NCBI GenBank assembly: GCA_012512605.1
Contig: JAAZDX010000028.1
Coordinates: 1-38,429 of the forward strand
DNA from: Bacillota bacterium
GTDB lineage: Bacteria > Bacillota > UBA4882 > UBA10575
Reading direction: 5' to 3'
Length of the DNA stretch: 38,429 nt
This document shows, piece after piece, positions 8,319 to 15,424 of the stretch. Within the stretch, counting starts at the first letter, position 1. Each line of letters opens with the position of its first letter. Below the pieces are notes generated by a model. That model saw only the letters and a list, made by a program, of their open reading frames with translations. It did not search any database and was not told the DNA's origin. The position numbers were made by a program, and so were the translations under genes.

Positions 8319-9275
8319 ATGGGACAACGAAGGGAGAGATCATCGATAAAAAATTTAAAAAGCTTATTGCTAGCCCTGATCTTACTGGTCGTGATGGCTC
8401 CGCTTTGCACTGCCTCCGCGCCTGGGCTTGGGGCCCGTGCTATGGGGATGGGTGGCGCTTATACCGCGGTGGCCGACGATGGGACCGCCGCTTACTGGAA
8501 TCCGGCAGGAATTTCCCAGGTGAAGATGGGTTTAGCCCTCAGCGGCGGACTTAAGGGGAGTTTAAAACAGATCGACGCTTTTAAGGAGCATGACCCCGCA
8601 GCCCTCGATGGGGCCTTGGCGATAAAAGCCGGTGCTGGCTTAACCTTGGGGAACTTCGGGCTAAATGCTTTTACCGATCGTCGGGCCGAAATCGAGCCTG
8701 GAACTATCCCGAAGGAGATGCGGATCGACCAGACCGATCAGGTGGCCTTTACCATAGCGAGCGAATTGACCGATCTTTTTGCTTTTGGCTTGAATGCCAA
8801 ATATGTAATGGTCAGTACGGAGAGCTTTACCGACTCAGGGCGGATCGCTCAAGCGGATGGTAAGGGTGTCGCTGTTGATCTGGGCGGGATGTTTAAAGTC
8901 GGGAAATTAGTCCGTCTTGGTGTGGTCCTGAAAGACTATGGGCTGGCCAAGATCAAACTGGACGGGGCAGATTATGAATGGCCGACGAAATTAGTCCTCG
9001 GCGGTGCGGTCAGGATTCCCATGTTTGGTACGCTCGTCGCGGCTGATCTGGAGACACCATTGCAGGGAGACCAGGATCCCGCCTTCCATCTTGGGGTGGA
9101 GCAACCCTTATTGGGTATCCTCGCCCTGCGCGTTGGCGGGTACCAGGAAACCGATGGGATCAACTTTACGGCCGGTTGCGGTCTAAAGCTTGGCCCGGTT
9201 GCCCTTGATGTAGCAGCCAATCTGGATGCGGCGGAAGCTACAGCTATTTATGTCACTGCCCAACTGAAATTCTGA
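8319..9275 (+). CDS. Putative outer-membrane beta-barrel protein (PorV/FadL/UPF0164-like)
   Basis: The product of up to 318 residues has an N-terminal signal peptide (a leucine-rich core followed by PLCTASA). Directly after the expected cleavage site comes ARAMGMGGAYTAVADDGTAA followed by YWNPAGIS, a hallmark of PorV/FadL/TraF_2-like outer-membrane barrels. The rest is alternating polar/hydrophobic, glycine-rich strands, and the chain ends in QLKF. A terminal Phe is the classic barrel-assembly signal. Its presence implies an outer membrane or a barrel repurposed at the surface. The start is uncertain. The ATG at 8319 lacks a ribosome binding site, while AAGGGAGAGA within the frame points to an unusual ATA at 8346, which would give a conventional signal peptide. 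It appears to be a single gene. Confidence 0.72.
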   Translation: MGQRRERSSIKNLKSLLLALILLVVMAPLCTASAPGLGARAMGMGGAYTAVADDGTAAYWNPAGISQVKMGLALSGGLKGSLKQIDAFKEHDPAALDGALAIKAGAGLTLGNFGLNAFTDRRAEIEPGTIPKEMRIDQTDQVAFTIASELTDLFAFGLNAKYVMVSTESFTDSGRIAQADGKGVAVDLGGMFKVGKLVRLGVVLKDYGLAKIKLDGADYEWPTKLVLGGAVRIPMFGTLVAADLETPLQGDQDPAFHLGVEQPLLGILALRVGGYQETDGINFTAGCGLKLGPVALDVAANLDAAEATAIYVTAQLKF

Positions 9276-9277
9276 TT

Positions 9278-9319
9278 AACCTGGAAAGGATGATCCCTGT
9301 GGCAGTCAACAGGTTTTTT
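9278..9319 (+). terminator. Possible intrinsic terminator of the barrel-protein gene
   Basis: AACCTG (9278-9283) can pair with CAGGTT (9310-9315), and a T-run follows. The loop is long (26 bases), so the call is tentative. Confidence 0.4.
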
Positions 9320-9322
9320 GGT

Positions 9323-9991
9323 TCAGCGTTGGCAGATGAGTGAAAGGGAGTTGGCGAAAAAACCGACTCCAAAACCGATCAGACAAAGGCCTAAAACACC
9401 GATGATCAACCGGTAAACTTTGACGCTGATGAAAGTTCTTGACTTGCTGACCAGCCAAGAAACCAATAGATACCAGGAAAAATCGGCCAGGATATGCCCC
9501 AGGAAGAAGAGGAGGATCCCGCCCAAACCAAAGGTGTTAAAGGCGTTCATAATTAGTCCGAGACCGACGATTGCCCACCAGATGGTAAAGTAAGGATTGG
9601 CGGCGCTGATCAGAGCACCGCCCAGGAGCATTCTACTGTTTTCAGTCGGTGCGGTAGTGGGCAGGGCGATTGCCACTTTGCCGGACCAGATGTCCTGGAT
9701 CATTCGGCTGCCCAAAAAGATTAAGACGATGCCGCCGCAAAGGCCAACCACGATTTGGGCGAGGTTAGTATTCAGATATTGACCAAACCCCAGGAAGATG
9801 AGGATAACCAATAGCAATTCAAGGGAGATATGACCCAGAGCGACCATGAATCCGGCTTTAACGCCGGATTTTAAACTTTGATCCAGCGTATAGGTGAGTA
9901 ACGAACCGGGCATAACCGCCCCTGAGTAACCGATCAATAAGGACTGGAGGAAGATGGCAACCAGTTTAATCACTTCCATCGTTTTTTCCAA
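9323..9991 (-). CDS. LysE/RhtB family exporter
   Basis: The hydrophobic protein of about 218-222 residues has five to six membrane helices. An N-terminal helix carrying GYSGAVMPGSLLTYTL matches the conserved G-x-x-x-PGP-like start of LysE-type amino-acid or metabolite exporters. The second conserved part, ISAANPYFTIWWAIVGLGL, matches the family's N-P-x-x-x-x-W-W region. The TTG at 9989-9991 and the in-frame ATG at 9977-9979 are both possible starts, and neither has a strong ribosome binding site. The substrate is unknown. It is transcribed divergently from the FRG-domain gene. Confidence 0.8.
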   Translation of the reverse strand: MEKTMEVIKLVAIFLQSLLIGYSGAVMPGSLLTYTLDQSLKSGVKAGFMVALGHISLELLLVILIFLGFGQYLNTNLAQIVVGLCGGIVLIFLGSRMIQDIWSGKVAIALPTTAPTENSRMLLGGALISAANPYFTIWWAIVGLGLIMNAFNTFGLGGILLFFLGHILADFSWYLLVSWLVSKSRTFISVKVYRLIIGVLGLCLIGFGVGFFANSLSLICQR

Positions 9992-10050
9992 TTGTAACAG
10001 AAAAAAACGGAAAAAACGAGGAAAAAAATAATTTGACCAAGATCAATAAG

Positions 10051-10056
10051 TATAAT
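10051..10056 (+). promoter_or_regulatory. Candidate -10 element for the FRG gene
   Basis: A TATAAT lies about 80 bases ahead of the start. TTGACC (10033-10038) is upstream but only 12 bases away, too close for a standard promoter. The divergent A-rich gap with the LysE gene is otherwise empty. Confidence 0.35.
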
Positions 10057-10137
10057 AGAGTTAGCCATGAAGGTATAGACTAATCCGTATGATCATCTTT
10101 GCCGGATAGAGTTTGAAGAAACCAGGAGGGAATGGGA

Positions 10138-10971
10138 ATGGGGCAAAACGAGATTGTCGTCCGGAGTTGGAGCGAAGTCTGCGAGCGTTTGTATGATCAC
10201 GCCTGGAAACCAGAGCTTGGCCGCTTTCGAAGCGATTATGCCTTCCGGGGTCTGGCTGATTGTCGTTACCCGTTACAGAACAGTTTTTTTCGGGTTTGTC
10301 AGAACAATCCACAGCTGGAATACCATATGCTCCGAAACTTCAAAAAATACGGTCGGTTCGATGACGCCAACATGGTCTCCTCCGACTGGCGGGTCATGAC
10401 CTTGGCGCAACACCACGGCTTACCCACCCGTCTAATGGACTGGACCTACTCACCCTTTGTCGCCTTACATTTTGTGACCGATGATCCTACCAAATATGAC
10501 CAGGACGGTGTGATCTGGCAAGTCGATTATGTGCAGGTCAACCGGATGCTGCCTGAACCGCTTAAAGGGGTGATGAAAAAGGAAGGGGCGAATGCTTTTA
10601 CGGTGGAGATGATTGAAGAAGCCGTGCCCACGCTGCAGGATTTTGACGCTTTTCACGATCAGGACCATGATCTGGTTATTTTCTTTGAACCGCCTTCTCT
10701 CGATTACCGGATCGTTAACCAATTTGCCTTTTTCTCCGTAATGTCCACTGCGACCGGACGCTTGGATGAATGGCTTTACCAGTATCCCCATCTTTACCGA
10801 CGGATAATCATTCCTCGTGAGTTGAAATGGGAGATCCGCGACAAGCTTGATCAAGCCAATATTACCGAACGGATTCTTTTCCCCGGCCTGGATGGGTTGG
10901 CCAAATGGCTCTTGCGCCATTATACGCCCCGCTGTTTCGACCAGCCGGAGCGGTCCGAACAATCCGAATAA
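10138..10971 (+). CDS. FRG-domain protein, stand-alone
   Basis: The 277-residue soluble protein is built almost wholly of an FRG domain. The name-giving F-R-G is at 36-38 (YAFRGLADCRYPLQNSF), followed by QHHGLPTRLMDWTYSPFVAL (91-110), the RIVNQFAFFSV segment and the C-terminal ERILFPGLDGLAKWL. FRG domains have no settled biochemical role. They occur alone or fused to other modules, sometimes in mobile or defence settings. I chose the ATG at 10138 because AGGAGGG ends at 10130, giving a 7-base gap; the earlier in-frame ATG at 10132 would leave only one base. It is a single gene with its own terminator, and no defence genes lie nearby. Confidence 0.85.
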   Translation: MGQNEIVVRSWSEVCERLYDHAWKPELGRFRSDYAFRGLADCRYPLQNSFFRVCQNNPQLEYHMLRNFKKYGRFDDANMVSSDWRVMTLAQHHGLPTRLMDWTYSPFVALHFVTDDPTKYDQDGVIWQVDYVQVNRMLPEPLKGVMKKEGANAFTVEMIEEAVPTLQDFDAFHDQDHDLVIFFEPPSLDYRIVNQFAFFSVMSTATGRLDEWLYQYPHLYRRIIIPRELKWEIRDKLDQANITERILFPGLDGLAKWLLRHYTPRCFDQPERSEQSE

Positions 10972-10977
10972 AAGGAG

Positions 10978-11003
10978 CCGGCCCATGCTTTGGGCCGGTT
11001 TTT
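10978..11003 (+). terminator. Intrinsic terminator of the FRG gene
   Basis: The stem CCGGCCC (10978-10984) / GGGCCGG (10992-10998) is followed by a run of five T. Confidence 0.85.
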
Positions 11004-11126
11004 CTTATGTGCATCCCTTTGGAATGAAAGTCGCGCAGCGGCTGCTGTTGTTAAGTCTTGACCAAAGATCTCGTAATTAGGAGGAAAATACTTAAATTAA
11101 TGATGAGAAACAAATAAATACAGTCA

Positions 11127-11966
11127 TCACTGTAGAAGTAAACTGATGTCCAGCGCCTGAACGGAATGGGTAATGCGGCCGACGGAGATCAGGTCCACAC
11201 CGGTAGCGGCAATGGCCTGGATTGTCTCCGCGGAGACATTGCCTGAGGCTTCGACTAGCGACCTTCCATTGATGAGCCGAACCATCTCGGCCATCAACGA
11301 TGGGGACATATTATCTAACATGATAATATCAGCGCCGGCGGCCAAGGCTTCACGCACCTGCTCCTCTGTTTCCACTTCCACTTCAATCCTCATGGTGTGG
11401 GGGGCGGTAGCACGGACTTTCGCGACAGCTGCTTTGATCCCGCCACAGGCCGCCAGATGATTATCTTTGATCAGGACGGCGTCGGCCAGGTTAAAACGGT
11501 GGTTGTAGCCACCGCCGACCCGGACGGCATATTTTTGTAAGGCGCGTAGCCCCGGCAGGGTTTTTCTGGTATCAACCAGCCGGACCTGGGGATAATCGGC
11601 GAGTAAATCCACCAGTTTCCGGGTGGCGGTGGCGATTCCGGACAGATGCTGGAGGAAATTAAGGGCCACCCTCTCGCCACTGAGGAGATCACGGGTGGGG
11701 CCGGAAACAATGGCTAGCTCCGTACCGGCGTTGACGCGGGCACCATCCCCTTGCTCGATCTTCAGGTCGATGGCAGGATTAAGTTGGTGAAAGACCTCCT
11801 GCACAACGGCCCAGCCACAGATCACCCCGGCTTCTTTGGCGATAAAACGCCCGCTCGCGGTGGCCGTTGGTGCAATGGTCAACGCGGAAGTGATGTCACC
11901 GGGGCCTAAATCTTCCGCCAGGGCTTGGCGGACCAGGTCGGTATAGACGTTCTTTGGTAGTTCCAT
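11127..11966 (-). CDS. nadC: Nicotinate-nucleotide pyrophosphorylase (quinolinate phosphoribosyltransferase)
   Basis: The 279-residue cytoplasmic enzyme converts quinolinate and PRPP to nicotinate mononucleotide and CO2. Visible landmarks are EDLGPGDITS near residue 18, the GERVALNFLQHLSGIAT segment, VDTRKTLPGLRALQKYAV (substrate-binding R-K-T), HRFNLADAVLIKDNHL, IEVEVET, and the C-terminal GVDLISVGRITHSVQALDIS. Length and order are typical. It is the last gene of the nadA-nadB-nadC operon, 18 bases after nadB, with AGAGAGGTG ahead of its ATG. Confidence 0.95.
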   Translation of the reverse strand: MELPKNVYTDLVRQALAEDLGPGDITSALTIAPTATASGRFIAKEAGVICGWAVVQEVFHQLNPAIDLKIEQGDGARVNAGTELAIVSGPTRDLLSGERVALNFLQHLSGIATATRKLVDLLADYPQVRLVDTRKTLPGLRALQKYAVRVGGGYNHRFNLADAVLIKDNHLAACGGIKAAVAKVRATAPHTMRIEVEVETEEQVREALAAGADIIMLDNMSPSLMAEMVRLINGRSLVEASGNVSAETIQAIAATGVDLISVGRITHSVQALDISLLLQ

Positions 11967-11984
11967 CGCTCAACACCTCTCTTT

Positions 11985-13589
11985 TTACCAAGACCAGGAA
12001 AAGGGCTGGTCGGCGGGGATAAAGCTGACGCCGGTCGGGGAAAGGACAATCCGTTTTGCCCAGGCCGGATCGGGATCGGGGTAATCGGCCCGGTAATGAC
12101 TGCCCCGGCTTTCCCGGCGGCTGAGGGCCGCGTCAAGCATCAGCCGGACCAGGAGACGCATATTCTGTAACTCCAAGTAGGGCCGGTTTAAAGGGATTGG
12201 CGTTGCCGATGATGCCGGAGCTACTTGGCGTTGGGCGTTTTGCAAGGCGTCTTCCCGGCGGATGATCCCGAGATGGGTGGAGGCCAATTCTTTGAGAGCT
12301 GATCGGTCGGCGGCTAAAAGTTCCGGGCTGGTTTCGGTGGGAAATACCGCCGCCAATTCGGGAGGAAGATCCGGACGTTGCCATGGGCTGTTTTGGAGGT
12401 ATCTAAAGATGCGATAGCCGAAGACTAAGCCGTCCAGTAAAGAGTTGCTGGCCAAACGGTTCGCACCGTGGACCCCGGAATTGGCCACTTCACCGCAGGC
12501 AAACAAGCGGGGCAGCGCCGTCCGGCCGTGGAGGTCAATGGCGATGCCGCCCATCATATAGTGGGCAGCCGGAGCAACCGGAATCGGTGCCTTGGTAATA
12601 TCAAGACCATAACTTAAACAGGTTTCGTAGATGTTAGGAAACCGGCTTTTGATCAGCTCTGTACTCAAAAGGGAAAGATCAAGGTAGACATGGTCGGTCC
12701 CGGTTTTTTCCATTTCCGACCATACGCTACGAGCGACCACATCCCGGGGAGCCAGTTCCGCCTGTTCATGGTAGGAAGGCATAAAGCGGACGCCGCGCTG
12801 GTTGCGGAGAATACCGCCTTCGCCCCGGACCGCTTCGGTGATGAGAAAACACGGCGCGCCTTCCAGATGGAGGGCGGTCGGGTGAAACTGGACAAACTCA
12901 AGATCGGCCAAGGGGGCCCCCGCGAGGTAGGCTAGAGCCAACCCATCTCCGGTCGCCACGGCGGGATTGGTGGTATCGGTAAAAATCTGTCCGCTGCCGC
13001 CGGTCGCCAGGATGGTTGCTTCCGCTAAAATGCTTGTCCGTGTTCCGTTTTCGTCTAAGACCATGGCACCGTAGCAACCTTCTTCTCCGGTGAGCAGCGC
13101 CACGGCATAATGATTTTCCTTTACGGTGATGCGCGGGTGGCCCGCGACCCGTTGGGCAAGGACTTTAGTGATTTCGCGGCCGGAGGCATCGCCATCGGCG
13201 TGTAAAACCCGGGGAAAGGAGTGGGCTGCTTCCCGGGTCATCAGTAGCGTACCGGCGTCGGCATCAAAGGGAACCCCCCAAGCAATCAATTCCTGGACCC
13301 GTTCGGGCCCTTCATGCACTAAAGTCGCCACGGCAGGAGGCAAGCAGAGACCGGCACCGGCTTGAATTGTGTCGGTGTAGTGTAAGTCTGGTGAGTCGGC
13401 CGGACTCAGGGCAACGGCAATGCCGCCTTGGGCGTAGCTGGTATTACTCTCTTCCAGCGCTTCTTTGGTGATCAAAGTTACATTGGCGATTTCTGCTAAT
13501 TTGAGGGCGGTATACAGTCCGGCAATTCCGCTGCCGATCACTAAAAACGGAGTCGTGCCCAGACCGGCAGGGGAAAAAGTAATCTTCAT
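11985..13589 (-). CDS. nadB: L-aspartate oxidase
   Basis: The 534-residue flavoenzyme oxidises L-aspartate to iminoaspartate, the substrate of NadA. It has an N-terminal FAD-binding fold (VIGSGIAGLYTALKLAE, about 16-32), SYAQGGIAVAL near 50, LATGGSGQIFTDTTNP near 195, the HPTAL active-site region, ARSVWSEM, and ACGEVANSGVHGANRLASNS followed by a C-terminal helical domain of the succinate-dehydrogenase flavoprotein type. It is full length. The ATG is preceded by AAGGAGG. A strong GC hairpin lies in the 84-base gap to nadA. Confidence 0.95.
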   Translation of the reverse strand: MKITFSPAGLGTTPFLVIGSGIAGLYTALKLAEIANVTLITKEALEESNTSYAQGGIAVALSPADSPDLHYTDTIQAGAGLCLPPAVATLVHEGPERVQELIAWGVPFDADAGTLLMTREAAHSFPRVLHADGDASGREITKVLAQRVAGHPRITVKENHYAVALLTGEEGCYGAMVLDENGTRTSILAEATILATGGSGQIFTDTTNPAVATGDGLALAYLAGAPLADLEFVQFHPTALHLEGAPCFLITEAVRGEGGILRNQRGVRFMPSYHEQAELAPRDVVARSVWSEMEKTGTDHVYLDLSLLSTELIKSRFPNIYETCLSYGLDITKAPIPVAPAAHYMMGGIAIDLHGRTALPRLFACGEVANSGVHGANRLASNSLLDGLVFGYRIFRYLQNSPWQRPDLPPELAAVFPTETSPELLAADRSALKELASTHLGIIRREDALQNAQRQVAPASSATPIPLNRPYLELQNMRLLVRLMLDAALSRRESRGSHYRADYPDPDPAWAKRIVLSPTGVSFIPADQPFSWSW

Positions 13590-13629
13590 TATAAATGGCC
13601 TCCTTCGTAAATTAGAGCTAAAAGGGAAA

Positions 13630-13655
13630 CCTCTCCCCGCCGGGGCGAGGAGAGG
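13630..13655. other. Strong hairpin between nadA and nadB
   Basis: A near-perfect 12-bp stem pairs CCTCTCC-C-CGCC with GGCG-A-GGAGAGG. The single mismatch is a G-U pair in the leftward transcript. No U-run follows, so it is more likely an mRNA-stability or processing element within the nad operon than a terminator. Confidence 0.6.
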
Positions 13656-13673
13656 AAAGAAAAGGAGGAGAAC

Positions 13674-14585
13674 CTATTTAACCGCCAACATCCGTTCGAG
13701 ACTGCGGCGGGCTTGGGAATGGATTGGCTCCGACACGGTGATGACCGGTTGTAGTGTGCGGAGGGCGGTAGCCACATCTGCCAAGGTCGTTTTTTTCATG
13801 TTCGGACAAACCAGCCTGGGAGTTAAAAGATAGAACTGTTTATCTGGATAACGTTTTTTTAAACCGTGGATGATTCCCATCTCGGTGCCGATAACAAACG
13901 TGGAAGCATCCATCTTCGCCACTTCCTCAACAATCTGTTTCGTACTACCGACAAAATCGGCTTGGGCGACAACTTCCGGTTGGCACTCGGGATGGATTAA
14001 AAGCTTGGCTTCCGGATGGGCCTTTTTCACCTTTTCTACCTCGTCGACGGTGACTTGGTGGTGGGTACGGCAGAAGCCAGGCCACAGATGGAATTTCTTC
14101 TCTGGAACCTGGGTAGCAACATAGCGCCCCAAGTTTTGGTCGGGAAGAAAAATGATCTCTTCTTCTGCTAAAGAGCGCACGACTTTTACCGCGTTGGAAG
14201 AAGTACAACAGATATCACTGACCGCTTTAACCGCTGCGCTGGTGTTCACGTACGCAACGACCGCGGCCTGGGGATATTTGGTCCGCCACTCTTGGACCGT
14301 CTCGGCATCGGCCATGTCCGCCATGGGACAACCAGCTTCAGGCGCGGGCAGTAAAACTGTTTTTTCGGGGGAAAGAAGGGCGGCGCTTTCCGCCATAAAA
14401 TGGACACCGCATAAAACAAGCACCGAATGGGGTGAATCTGCCGCTAAACGGCTTAGTTCCAGCGAATCACCGACAAAATCGGCGATATCCTGTACCGCAT
14501 CGTTTTGGTATGTGTGGGCGAGAATCAAAGCATCTTTTTCCGCTTTTAGTTTTTGGATTTCCGTGATTAACTTGAGTTGTGACAT
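13674..14585 (-). CDS. nadA: Quinolinate synthase
   Basis: The 303-residue [4Fe-4S] enzyme condenses iminoaspartate with dihydroxyacetone phosphate to quinolinate. The three cluster cysteines are in place: C86 (GCPMADMA), C172 (WPGFCRTH) and C260 (LVCPNMKKT). Other conserved parts are AHTYQNDAVQDIADFVGDS, GVHFMAESA, NTSAAVKA and TSSNAVKV. It has the short form typical of many anaerobes. It heads the nadABC operon behind a sigma-A-type promoter. The ATG follows a GGGGGGTAG ribosome binding site. Confidence 0.95.
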   Translation of the reverse strand: MSQLKLITEIQKLKAEKDALILAHTYQNDAVQDIADFVGDSLELSRLAADSPHSVLVLCGVHFMAESAALLSPEKTVLLPAPEAGCPMADMADAETVQEWRTKYPQAAVVAYVNTSAAVKAVSDICCTSSNAVKVVRSLAEEEIIFLPDQNLGRYVATQVPEKKFHLWPGFCRTHHQVTVDEVEKVKKAHPEAKLLIHPECQPEVVAQADFVGSTKQIVEEVAKMDASTFVIGTEMGIIHGLKKRYPDKQFYLLTPRLVCPNMKKTTLADVATALRTLQPVITVSEPIHSQARRSLERMLAVK

Positions 14586-14610
14586 TTGCTACCCCCCTTA
14601 TGTCATTTTA

Positions 14611-14638
14611 ATTGTATCGTTATTTCATCGTTTGTCAA
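14611..14638 (-). promoter_or_regulatory. Sigma-A-type promoter of the nadABC operon
   Basis: Read leftward: -35 TTGACA (14633-14638), a 16-base spacer, and -10 TACAAT (14611-14616), about 30 bases ahead of nadA. I could not confirm a regulator site such as that of NiaR. Confidence 0.75.
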
Positions 14639-14710
14639 TTCGTATGGAAACAAAGAAAAAACTGCTTAACAGTAAATTTACCATTTACCGCGTTTTTTAA
14701 CGAAAGATGC

Positions 14711-14739
14711 TTCACTTCTGCTTGGTCCTAAGGTAAAAT
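14711..14739 (+). promoter_or_regulatory. Sigma-A-type promoter for folB
   Basis: -35 TTCACT (14711-14716), a 17-base spacer, and -10 TAAAAT (14734-14739), 23 bases ahead of the folB start. Confidence 0.55.
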
Positions 14740-14762
14740 GAGGTGGAAAGAAAGGGAAGATA

Positions 14763-15143
14763 ATGGGTACAGACAAGTTAGTTTTACGAAACATGATCTT
14801 CTATGGTTACCACGGGGTTTTTGCGGCCGAAAAAGAGTTGGGACAACGCCTTGAGGTCGATGCCGAGCTTTACCTGGATTTGCGCCAGGCCGGAATCAAT
14901 GATGACCTTGAAGCAACCGTCAACTATGTGGAGGTCTACACCTTGATCAAGGAGCTTGTCGAAGAGCGTGAATATAATCTCATGGAAGGATTGGCGGAGG
15001 AGATTGCCGACACCCTGCTTACGGCCTATTCCCTCCAGGAGGTTACCGTCCGCGTGCGAAAACCCCAGCCGCCCGTTGGTGGTGTCATGGATTATTTTGC
15101 GGTCGAGATTAGGCGTAAGGCCGCTAAGGGAAACCAATTATAA
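14763..15143 (+). CDS. folB: Dihydroneopterin aldolase
   Basis: The 126-residue enzyme cleaves 7,8-dihydroneopterin to 6-hydroxymethyl-dihydropterin in folate synthesis. Typical features are FYGYHGVFAAEKELGQRLEV near residue 12 with the conserved Y-x-G-x-H, VNYVEVYTLI near 57, the Glu-containing NLMEGLAEEIAD near 76, and the C-terminal VRVRKPQPPVGG with the catalytic lysine. The ATG is preceded by AAGGGAAG. Unusually for a folate gene, it stands alone between its own promoter and terminator. No other fol gene is in the window. Confidence 0.92.
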   Translation: MGTDKLVLRNMIFYGYHGVFAAEKELGQRLEVDAELYLDLRQAGINDDLEATVNYVEVYTLIKELVEEREYNLMEGLAEEIADTLLTAYSLQEVTVRVRKPQPPVGGVMDYFAVEIRRKAAKGNQL

Positions 15144-15189
15144 GCGTAAAAAGAGCAAATACGGGAAAGCCCAGGATATTCCCAGAAAA

Positions 15190-15225
15190 AAGCCTTCTCT
15201 CCTATATGGGGAGGAGGCTTTTTTG
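15190..15225 (+). terminator. Intrinsic terminator after folB
   Basis: A 13-bp stem (15190-15202 with 15208-15220, including G-U pairs) with AAGCCT at its base on the left and AGGCTT on the right, followed by a T-run. Confidence 0.85.
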
Positions 15226-15245
15226 GGTTATTACTCACGCTGACG

Positions 15246-15267
15246 GCCACTTACGCTACGAAGTGGC
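15246..15267. other. Small hairpin ahead of the glycosyltransferase promoter
   Basis: A 7-bp stem, GCCACTT (15246-15252) / AAGTGGC (15261-15267), lies in the roughly 200-base gap between folB and the glycosyltransferase gene. It has no U-run. The rest of the gap holds only the promoter and ribosome binding site of the next gene. Confidence 0.35.
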
Positions 15268-15361
15268 ACATTAAACAGGAGTTGGATCAGTCAACAAGCA
15301 TTCTCTTCTTTGGAACGCCAACTACCGGCGCATTAACTTTAATCAACTCGGGAAGAATAAG

Positions 15362-15389
15362 TTTACAACTTTACCAAAGCCAACATAAT
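15362..15389 (+). promoter_or_regulatory. Candidate promoter of the glycosyltransferase operon
   Basis: -35 TTTACA (15362-15367), a 16-base spacer, and -10 CATAAT (15384-15389), about 35 bases ahead of the start codon. Confidence 0.5.
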
Positions 15390-15424
15390 ACTGGTCGGCC
15401 GGTAATGCTTTAAGGAGGGAACAA

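Noticed and set aside
11079..11117. Possible leader peptide (AGGAGG followed by a short M-M-R-N-K frame) after the FRG terminator
   Set aside because: The spacing to the ATG is about 15 bases and the peptide has five codons with no attenuator. It lies at the 3' side of the convergent nadC and is more likely part of its 3' end.
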